A DNA stretch of 12,384 bases from Alcaligenaceae bacterium (lineage in GTDB: Bacteria; Pseudomonadota; Gammaproteobacteria; Burkholderiales; Burkholderiaceae_B): assembly GCA_012511095.1 (NCBI GenBank), contig JAAZGT010000243.1, forward strand, positions 1-12,384, in the 5' to 3' direction. This document shows, one piece after another, positions 5,986 to 12,384 of the stretch; the first letter of the stretch is position 1, and each line of letters starts with the position of its first letter. The position numbers and the translations under genes were made by a program. The notes under the pieces are model-generated. The model worked only from the letters and a program-made list of their open reading frames with translations. It was not told the DNA's origin and ran no database searches.

Positions 5986-6756
5986 CTAGCTACCAATCTT
6001 AGTTGTTAGATAATCAATAACGCGCTGCTCTTCTAGGCCATACATTGTAGCCAAATGACTTACGCTTAATACCTCGTGCGCGGGGCCTTGGGCAAACATG
6101 GTGCCATTTGCTAGCAAAAGCACCTCGTCAGCAATTCGAGCGGCGTGTTCTGGTTGATGCGTACTCATAAAAATAGCTAAACCCTGCTCTCTCAGTTGTT
6201 GAATTTGCTCTAGCACTAAAATTTGATTACCAAAGTCTAGACTTGCTGTGGGCTCATCTAATAATAAGGCTTCAGGTTCTTGGGCCAAGGCACGCGCTAA
6301 AAGTATTAATTGCTGCTCACCCCCACTCATTTCAGGAAAGGATCGATGCGCTAAATGATCGATCCCCATGCGCTCCAAACATTGCAAGGCAATTGCTTTA
6401 TCAGTGCTTGAGGGTGTCCCAAAGTAATTAATATAAGCACTGCGACCCATTAAAACCATCTCCAAAGCAGTAAAAGCAAACTGAGTGCTCCCCTGTTGTG
6501 GCACATAGGCGACGCGACGTGCAAGCTCACGACGCGACCACTGACTTAATGGTTTATCAAGCACCTCAACTGTACCTGCTAAGGCTGGAATGAGCCCTAA
6601 TAAGGTTTTGAATAAAGTCGACTTACCACTGCCATTGGGCCCTAATAAACACAGCACTTGTGCAGCTTTTAATTCGAGGTTAATTGCTGTCGCCACCTGC
6701 TTGGCATCGAAACCCGTAGTTAAACCACTTGCTTTGATAATAGTTTTTCTAACCAT
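5986..6756 (-). CDS. ABC importer ATP-binding protein, FecE/BtuD/MolC superfamily
   Basis: This 256-residue cytoplasmic ATPase would power the adjacent FecCD-type permease. Visible motifs are Walker A GPNGSGKST (39-47), Q-loop VPQQ (85-88), signature MSGGEQQ (143-149), Walker B LLLDEP (164-169), D-loop SLD (172-174) and switch His200 in STHQPEH. The segments VLMGRSAYINYFGTP (101-115) and LDFGNQ (173-178) are typical of type II importers for siderophores, cobalamin and molybdate. From memory the 101-160 stretch looks close to Haemophilus MolC (HI1470), but this is not enough to name the substrate. The start is ATG at 6756, overlapping the permease end by 8 nt, with GGCGGG as ribosome site inside the permease; translation is likely coupled. 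No binding-protein gene is adjacent. Confidence 0.92.
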   Translation of the reverse strand: MVRKTIIKASGLTTGFDAKQVATAINLELKAAQVLCLLGPNGSGKSTLFKTLLGLIPALAGTVEVLDKPLSQWSRRELARRVAYVPQQGSTQFAFTALEMVLMGRSAYINYFGTPSSTDKAIALQCLERMGIDHLAHRSFPEMSGGEQQLILLARALAQEPEALLLDEPTASLDFGNQILVLEQIQQLREQGLAIFMSTHQPEHAARIADEVLLLANGTMFAQGPAHEVLSVSHLATMYGLEEQRVIDYLTTKIGS

Positions 6757-7747
6757 GACGCCCGCCTTTCAATAATAAAAACAAAAAGAAAGGCGCACCA
6801 ATTAATGAAGTTAAAACCCCCAGTGGTAGCTCAATCACCGCAGCATTTCTAGCAATGGTATCGGTAATGGTTAAAAATATCGCCCCTATCAACAAGGAAG
6901 TGGGCATTAAACGAGAAAACTCAGGTCCAACTAAAATACGCGCAATATGCGGTATTACCAATCCTACCCAAGCAATGATGCCTGTAAAAGAGACCGCTGC
7001 GGCGGTCATTAAAGTAGCACAAGTAATTAAAACCAAACGCAAAGCCGCCGTATTAACCCCAAGCGCTTGGCACTCTATATCTGAAAGGTTAAGTACATTA
7101 ATGCGCCAACGCATTAAAACCAATGGCACCAAAGCTAGCAAGATGACAATCAAGGCGTAAAGAATTTCTTGTGAGGTGACCGAATTTAATCCACCTAATA
7201 ACCAAAAAGTCATGGTCGCTAATTGTGAATAGGGATCGGCCAAAACTTGTATTAAAGAAATACCGGCGGTTAATAAACTTCCTACCGCCACCCCTGATAA
7301 CACTAAAACCAAGACCGACTCAAAGCGCTTACTACCGATGGCGATTAAATAAACTAAAGCAACCGCTAACATACCCCCAATAAAAGCAACGCCCTGAATG
7401 ACAAGTAGCGGCAAACTCAAGTAAATTGCCAAAACCGCACCTAAACCTGCGCCTGCAGAAACGCCTAAAATATCTGGAGAGACCAAGGGGTTTCTAAACA
7501 TCACTTGATAGGTCGAACCTGCAGCAGCCAAAGCCGCACCCACCACGATTGCTGCGAGTAAACGTGGTAGTCGTAAATGCCACAGCACCACATCGGCATT
7601 AGTATCACTCTGACCACCACTAATTAAACTAATCCATAATTCATTTAAGCCTAAAGGATACTTACCGATGCTTAATGATAATAAACTAGTGAATAGCAAT
7701 ATAACAGAGAGAATAATAACGACTAAGCGCCAACGTGTAGCAAACAA
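6749..7747 (-). CDS. FecCD-family ABC importer permease
   Basis: This 332-residue inner-membrane protein is the permease of a type II importer and likely works as a homodimer. Family hallmarks are LRLPRLLAAIVVGAALAAAG (58-77), YQVMFRNPLVSPDILGVSAG (80-99), GIIAWVGLVIPHIARILVG (246-264), and ELPLGVLTSLIGAPFFLFLL (296-315). Hydrophobic segments fit the usual ten. The stretch near 162-190 (VLADPYSQLATMTFWLLGG) recalls the MolB-like and archaeal branch of the family. The start is TTG at 7747: no ATG or GTG lies in frame near the N-terminus, AGGGG sits 7 nt upstream, and the resulting first segment is a full transmembrane helix. It begins 10 nt after the regulator stop and overlaps the ATPase by 8 nt. 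The substrate is undetermined (siderophore, cobalamin or molybdate). Confidence 0.92.
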   Translation of the reverse strand: MFATRWRLVVIILSVILLFTSLLSLSIGKYPLGLNELWISLISGGQSDTNADVVLWHLRLPRLLAAIVVGAALAAAGSTYQVMFRNPLVSPDILGVSAGAGLGAVLAIYLSLPLLVIQGVAFIGGMLAVALVYLIAIGSKRFESVLVLVLSGVAVGSLLTAGISLIQVLADPYSQLATMTFWLLGGLNSVTSQEILYALIVILLALVPLVLMRWRINVLNLSDIECQALGVNTAALRLVLITCATLMTAAAVSFTGIIAWVGLVIPHIARILVGPEFSRLMPTSLLIGAIFLTITDTIARNAAVIELPLGVLTSLIGAPFFLFLLLKGGRHG

Positions 7748-7757
7748 TGACCTACCC

Positions 7758-8552
7758 CTAAGCTTCCTTAGTCAAAATAACTAATTTATAGTCAAGATGG
7801 GTAGCCAATCTAAACGTTAATTGCTCAAACTCTAAATAGCCTTGAACTGGGTGATTAAAACTACGGTTACCGCCCTCTCGTGCTTCAACTGCTCGGTGCC
7901 CCCAAAGCTGTGCAAATTCATCACTCGCACCAATAAACTCGTCGAGGAACTCGCGCACCTCGGTTTCTTCCATATAAGAGGCAATATCCGCTCTTAGCTC
8001 CGCAACGGAACGACGCGCACGTTCGTCCCAATTGTCGATAATCTCGCGACTACTGGGCTCAATAAAAATAAAGCGTAATAAATTTGCATGATCAGCAGTT
8101 TGTTTACTTGGCCATCCGCCAAATAAGTCATCTAATTGCTGATTAAAATAGAGAATATTCCAATACCTATCCAAGATATAGGCCGGTGTGTTGATATGAT
8201 GCACCGAATGAGCAAGTGCTAAAGGCAAGCTGCCCGCAGAGGCTTTTTCTCGATCAGGATCGTTTTGTTGAGCCAGTTGAAATAAATACGCTCGCTCTAC
8301 TTGGTTTAAATGCAAGGCATCGGCTAAAGCCGACCACACCTCGGCCGAGACCTTAAGATCGCGGCCTTGCTCAATCCATGTGTACCAAGTCACACTGATA
8401 CCACTTAATTGCGCCACCTCTTCACGACGCAAACCTGGGGTGCGACGACGACCATAATCAGGCAAGCCCGCCATACCAGGCGTAACCTTGGCTCGAGCCT
8501 GTCGAAGAAAATCGCCTAGCTCCTTTTGTTTTAATGAACCTGCTCGAGCCAT
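7758..8552 (-). CDS. XRE-type transcriptional regulator with MmyB-like ligand-binding domain
   Basis: This 264-residue regulator has an N-terminal helix-turn-helix, LRREEVAQLSGISVTWYTWI (41-60), preceded by the family's RRRTPG (35-40). A C-terminal MmyB-like ligand-binding domain (about 112-262) carries NTPAYILDRYWNILYFN (121-137) and the closing NHPVQGYLEFEQLTFRLA segment (223-240). Members have a PAS-like pocket; a related structure contained a fatty acid, but natural ligands are mostly unknown. The start is ATG at 8552 with AGGGGG about 5 nt upstream; a TTG 15 nt earlier is rejected because it would overlap that ribosome site. It starts 22 nt after the metH stop and ends 10 nt before the permease. 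It therefore probably controls the importer genes and perhaps its own unit. Confidence 0.9.
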   Translation of the reverse strand: MARAGSLKQKELGDFLRQARAKVTPGMAGLPDYGRRRTPGLRREEVAQLSGISVTWYTWIEQGRDLKVSAEVWSALADALHLNQVERAYLFQLAQQNDPDREKASAGSLPLALAHSVHHINTPAYILDRYWNILYFNQQLDDLFGGWPSKQTADHANLLRFIFIEPSSREIIDNWDERARRSVAELRADIASYMEETEVREFLDEFIGASDEFAQLWGHRAVEAREGGNRSFNHPVQGYLEFEQLTFRLATHLDYKLVILTKEA

Positions 8553-8574
8553 ATTACCCCCTATCAAATAGTGT

Positions 8575-11500
8575 TTATTCTAAAACACTGCTTAATTGAC
8601 GCTTAGCCTGACCTAATGAAATATCACAGCGCTCAACGTAATCATGTAATTGGTCTTCACCAATGGTACCCACGTTGAAGTAAGACGACTCAGGGTGACT
8701 AAAGTAGAAGCCTGATACGCTTGAGGCCGGGATCATGGCATAACTTTCAGTAATGTGCATACCAATTTTTTCAGGCTCTAGCACCTTAAACATATCGGCT
8801 TTAACCGTATGCTCAGGGCAAGCTGGATAACCTGGTGCTGGACGCACACCTTGGTATTTCTCATCAATTAACGCTTGATTATCAAGATCCTCATTAGGCA
8901 CATAACCCCAGAGGTCAGTACGTACGCGATGGTGTAGCGCCTCTGCAAAGCCCTCTGCAAAACGGTCAGCTAAGGCCTTAATCATAATGGATGAGTAATC
9001 ATCGCCCTCGGCCTCAAAGCGCTCAACATGCTTTTCAATGCCTAAACCACCAGTTACTGCGAACATACCGATGTAATCCTCAACGCCGCTATCTTTAGGG
9101 GCGATGTAGTCGGCCAAGCACTTATTATTGATGCCTGGACGCTTTTTACCCTGAGAACGTAGGTTACGCCAAGTGAGTAATACCTCACTACGTGACTCAT
9201 CAGTGTAAAGCTCAATATCCTCATCGTTGACTGTATTTGCTGGATAGAAACCCACCACACCACTAGCAGTTAACCAACGGCCATCAATGATTTTCTTAAG
9301 CATGATCTTGGCGTTTTCATAAAGCTCACGCGCCTCTTTGCCCACCACCTCATCATCAAGAATTTGAGGGAATTTGCCAAATAGGCCCCACGAGTTAAAG
9401 AATGGGCCCCAGTCAAAGAACTTAACAATTTCATTAAGGTCAAAGTTGGCAATTTCACGACGACCAATAAACTTAGGCTTAGGTGGCGTGTAATTAGCCC
9501 AATCAATAGGCACACGGTTCGCACGGGCCTCTTCAAGTGAAATTAGTGGGTTCGCCTTGCGGTTAGCATGGCGTTGGCGTACTAACTCGTATTCTTTAGC
9601 TAGGTTTTCTACAAAAGTATCAACATCATCAGATACTAATGCTGTACAAACACCCACTGAACGTGACGCATCAGGCACATAAATAACTGGACCCTCGTAG
9701 TTTGGTGCAATCTTAACCGCCGTATGTACGCGGCTCGTGGTGGCACCACCGATCATTAGCGGGATTTTACGCTCAACAAAATAAGGGTCACGCTGCATTT
9801 CTTTAGCAACGTATTGCATTTCTTCAAGGCTAGGGGTAATAAGGCCCGAAAGACCTACGATATCGGCATTAACCTCTTTGGCTTTATTAAGAATATCTGC
9901 TGCCGGCACCATGACACCCATATTGACGACCTCGAAGTTATTACACTGCAAGACCACATCAACAATGTTTTTACCAATATCGTGAACGTCGCCCTTAACG
10001 GTAGCGATTACAATTTTACCCTTGGCGCGAACATCACCACCCGCCGCCTCAATTTGACGCTTTTCCTCTTCGATGAATGGTACTAAATGGCCTACGGCCT
10101 CTTTCATAACTCGGGCAGACTTAACCACCTGTGGTAGGAACATCTTACCGTCACCAAAAAGGTCACCGACGACGTTCATACCGTCCATCAACGGCCCTTC
10201 AATCACCTCAATTGGGCGACCGCCAGCATTGGTGATTTCTTGACGAATTTCCTCGGTATCTTCAACAATAAAGTTAGTAATACCGTGAACTAAAGCGTGA
10301 ATCAGGCGTTGACGTACCGGTTGTTCACGCCAAGTGAGATCCTCTTCTTTGCGGGCGACATTACCACGCACACTCTCAGCGTGCTCAACTAAGCGCTCGG
10401 TATTAGTACGATCATCATCAGGGTCTGTCTTACCTAAAGGCTCGGTACGATTAAACACCACGTCTTCGACTAAGTCACGCGTCGTTTTATCTAAATCGGC
10501 ATAAACACCGAGCATACCGGCGTTAACAATACCCATGGTGAGGCCTTCTTTAATGGCATAGTATAAGAAGACCGTGTGAATCGCCTCACGCATCACCTCA
10601 TTACCACGGAATGAGAAGCTCACGTTTGAAATACCGCCAGAAATACGGGCATAGGGTAGATTCTCGTGAATCCACTTAACACCCTCAATAAAGTCTAGGG
10701 CATAGCGGTTATGCTCTTCAAGGCCTGTTGCAATAGCGAAAACGTTAGGGTCAAAAATAATATCCTCAGGCGGGAATCCAACCTCATCAACTAGGATACG
10801 ATAAGCTCTTTCACAAATTTCAATCCGACGTGCTAGGTTATCGGCCTGACCCTCTTCATCAAAGGCCATGACAACCACCGCAGCACCATAACGCATACAA
10901 AGTTTTGCGTGCTCTTTGAACTCGTCTACCCCCTCTTTCATTGAGATAGAGTTAACCACCGCTTTACCTTGAATACACTTAAGGCCCGCCTCGATTACCT
11001 CCCACTTAGAGGAGTCAATCATAATCGGCACACGAGAGATATCAGGCTCAGAAGCAATTAAGTTAAGGAAACGCACCATGCATTGCTTAGAATCGAGCAT
11101 GGCCTCATCCATATTAATATCAATAATCTGCGCGCCATTTTCAACTTGTTGACGTGCTACGGATAAAGCCTCATCGTATTTTTCTTCGCGGATTAAGCGT
11201 AAAAAAGCCTTAGAGCCAGTCACGTTAGTACGCTCACCCACGTTTACAAAAAGACTGTCTTCATCAATATTAAGTGGCTCTAAACCTGATAAGCGTGTTT
11301 TGATAGGAATTTCAGGTACTACACGAGCTGGTAGGTCTTTAACACTGTCGCGAATCGCCGTAATATGCTCTGGGGTCGTACCACAGCAACCACCTACCAC
11401 GTTAACAAAACCCGCCTCTGCAAACTCTTTTAATAAAGATGAGGTGACATCAGGAGTTTCATCAAAACCTGTTTCAGACATCGGGTTAGGTAAACCAGCG

Positions 11501-12351
11501 TTAGGGTAGACACAAACGAAGGTACCACAAATCTTGGCCAGCTCAGCCACATAAGGACGCATTAAAGCAGCACCTAAGGCACAGTTTAAGCCTATGGTAA
11601 TAGGTCTTGCGTGACGCACTGAGTTCCAGAAAGCCTCAACGGTTTGACCTGAAAGAATACGACCTGAAGCGTCAGTTACCGTACCAGAAATCATCACGGG
11701 TAAGCGTACACCACGCTCTTCGAACACTGTCTCAATCGCAAAAATTGCTGCTTTAGCATTAAGCGTATCGAAAATCGTTTCTAGTAAAACAATATCAATG
11801 CCACCATCTAATAGACCATTTAATTGCTCGGCATAGGCCTCTTTTAGTTGGTCAAAGGTAATATTACGCGCACCTGGGTCATTTACATCAGGTGAAATAG
11901 AGGCTGTTTTTGGCTGTGGGCCTAAGGCACCCGCCACAAAACGCGGATGCTCTGGCGTGCTGTATTTCTCGACAGCAGCCTTGGCCAATTCAGCCGACGC
12001 TTTGTTTAAGTCATAAGCAATCTCTGGTAGATCGTAGTCACCCTGGGCTACACGTGTCGCACCGAAGGTGTTAGTACTAATGATATCGGCACCTGCCTCT
12101 AAATACTGCTCATGAATAGTAGAAATAATATCAGGACGCACTAAAGATAAGAGCTCGTTATTACCTCGAACATCTTTGTGATGATCCTTGAAGCGTTCGC
12201 CGCGGAAATCATCCTCGCCAAGTTTGTAGGTCTGGATCATTGTTCCCATCGCCCCGTCAAGTACCAAGATATTGTCAGTATTAAGGCGACGAGCAAATTC
12301 TGCACCGTGTGTATATGAAGAAATTGGATATGGCAAAGTTGGATAAGTCAC
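8575..12351 (-). CDS. metH: Cobalamin-dependent methionine synthase, full length (MetH)
   Basis: MetH transfers the methyl of 5-methyltetrahydrofolate via methylcobalamin to homocysteine, giving methionine, in the cytoplasm. At 1258 residues (E. coli 1227) all four modules are present. The homocysteine domain (about 25-340) has zinc ligands C257, C322 and C323. The pterin domain (about 365-630) has VNVGERTNVTGS (369-380) and DSSKW (446-450). The cobalamin domain (about 675-920) has the cap, the base-off histidine H790 in GDVHDIG, and GLSGLITPS (833-841). The reactivation domain (about 940-1250) has the SAM-binding RPAPGYPACPEH (1170-1181) and SSVSGFYFSHP (1210-1220). The start is GTG at 12351 with AAGGG 6 nt upstream. 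Only 33 nt of upstream DNA are in the window, so any riboswitch cannot be seen. Downstream genes follow closely. Confidence 0.98.
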   Translation of the reverse strand: MTYPTLPYPISSYTHGAEFARRLNTDNILVLDGAMGTMIQTYKLGEDDFRGERFKDHHKDVRGNNELLSLVRPDIISTIHEQYLEAGADIISTNTFGATRVAQGDYDLPEIAYDLNKASAELAKAAVEKYSTPEHPRFVAGALGPQPKTASISPDVNDPGARNITFDQLKEAYAEQLNGLLDGGIDIVLLETIFDTLNAKAAIFAIETVFEERGVRLPVMISGTVTDASGRILSGQTVEAFWNSVRHARPITIGLNCALGAALMRPYVAELAKICGTFVCVYPNAGLPNPMSETGFDETPDVTSSLLKEFAEAGFVNVVGGCCGTTPEHITAIRDSVKDLPARVVPEIPIKTRLSGLEPLNIDEDSLFVNVGERTNVTGSKAFLRLIREEKYDEALSVARQQVENGAQIIDINMDEAMLDSKQCMVRFLNLIASEPDISRVPIMIDSSKWEVIEAGLKCIQGKAVVNSISMKEGVDEFKEHAKLCMRYGAAVVVMAFDEEGQADNLARRIEICERAYRILVDEVGFPPEDIIFDPNVFAIATGLEEHNRYALDFIEGVKWIHENLPYARISGGISNVSFSFRGNEVMREAIHTVFLYYAIKEGLTMGIVNAGMLGVYADLDKTTRDLVEDVVFNRTEPLGKTDPDDDRTNTERLVEHAESVRGNVARKEEDLTWREQPVRQRLIHALVHGITNFIVEDTEEIRQEITNAGGRPIEVIEGPLMDGMNVVGDLFGDGKMFLPQVVKSARVMKEAVGHLVPFIEEEKRQIEAAGGDVRAKGKIVIATVKGDVHDIGKNIVDVVLQCNNFEVVNMGVMVPAADILNKAKEVNADIVGLSGLITPSLEEMQYVAKEMQRDPYFVERKIPLMIGGATTSRVHTAVKIAPNYEGPVIYVPDASRSVGVCTALVSDDVDTFVENLAKEYELVRQRHANRKANPLISLEEARANRVPIDWANYTPPKPKFIGRREIANFDLNEIVKFFDWGPFFNSWGLFGKFPQILDDEVVGKEARELYENAKIMLKKIIDGRWLTASGVVGFYPANTVNDEDIELYTDESRSEVLLTWRNLRSQGKKRPGINNKCLADYIAPKDSGVEDYIGMFAVTGGLGIEKHVERFEAEGDDYSSIMIKALADRFAEGFAEALHHRVRTDLWGYVPNEDLDNQALIDEKYQGVRPAPGYPACPEHTVKADMFKVLEPEKIGMHITESYAMIPASSVSGFYFSHPESSYFNVGTIGEDQLHDYVERCDISLGQAKRQLSSVLE

Positions 12352-12384
12352 TACAAACCCTTAAAATTAAAGCGAAAATAAGCT
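12352..12384 (-). promoter_or_regulatory. metH leader (partial) with ribosome binding site
   Basis: The last 33 nt of the window precede the metH GTG on the minus strand. TTAAGGG ends 6 nt before the start and is a good ribosome site that supports the GTG. The promoter and any leader RNA lie outside the window. Confidence 0.6.

Noticed and set aside
8553..8567. TTG start extending the XRE/MmyB regulator by five residues
   Set aside because: The AGGGGG ribosome site falls within the added codons and points to ATG at 8552.
9814..10086. 90-codon open frame on the plus strand inside metH
   Set aside because: It lies antisense to the well-conserved cobalamin-binding region of MetH, has no recognisable domain and no ribosome site; it is a shadow of the real gene.
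8575..12351. Possible split or frameshifted MetH
   Set aside because: All four modules are continuous in one frame with every key ligand present, so the gene is intact.
1..12384. CRISPR arrays, insertion sequences, integrase or phage genes, tRNA or rRNA genes
   Set aside because: I saw no direct-repeat array, transposase, attachment site or cloverleaf on either strand; genes are mostly housekeeping and transport.

Overview
The window is ordinary chromosomal DNA from a Gram-negative bacterium. The evidence is a lipoprotein with an OmpA-type peptidoglycan-binding domain, a full-length cobalamin-dependent MetH, a class II PyrC and a PanD with enterobacterial residue numbering. A free-standing SWIB-domain protein, a YdcH-type protein and an NRDE (TANGO2-like) protein side by side point to Proteobacteria, with Beta- or Gammaproteobacteria most likely. 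Base composition is AT-leaning, especially between genes. The genus cannot be fixed from the sequence alone. No tRNA, rRNA, CRISPR array, insertion sequence, prophage gene or broken gene was seen, and coding density is high.

Layout. (1) 1-1473, minus strand: pyrC (dihydroorotase) followed 15 nt later by an O-methyltransferase gene that runs off the left edge. (2) 1474-1642: divergent intergenic region with an imperfect palindrome. (3) 1643-3573, plus strand: SWIB-domain protein, panD, an AT-rich terminator-like hairpin, ydcH-like gene and NRDE-family gene. (4) 3582-3608: intrinsic terminator that serves the minus-strand lipoprotein gene. (5) 3651-12351, minus strand, read from right to left: metH, an MmyB-type XRE regulator, a FecCD-type permease, its ABC ATPase, a 14-segment MFS transporter and a glycine-zipper/OmpA lipoprotein. 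The largest non-coding gaps are about 170 nt, so no stretch over 300 nt lacks a gene.

How the genes fit together. pyrC (pyrimidine synthesis) and panD (beta-alanine for pantothenate/CoA) are housekeeping genes. metH makes methionine using cobalamin. Immediately downstream, with gaps of 22 nt and 10 nt and then an 8-nt overlap, come a ligand-sensing regulator, an importer permease and an importer ATPase, which look like one transcription unit. The importer is of the BtuCD/FecCDE/MolBC superfamily but has no periplasmic binding protein here. Its substrate (cobalamin, ferric siderophore or molybdate) is the main open question. Several starts are non-ATG: GTG for metH and the methyltransferase, TTG for the permease.

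I do not see a clearly new biological system. The regulator-permease-ATPase cassette behind metH is the part most worth a second look.
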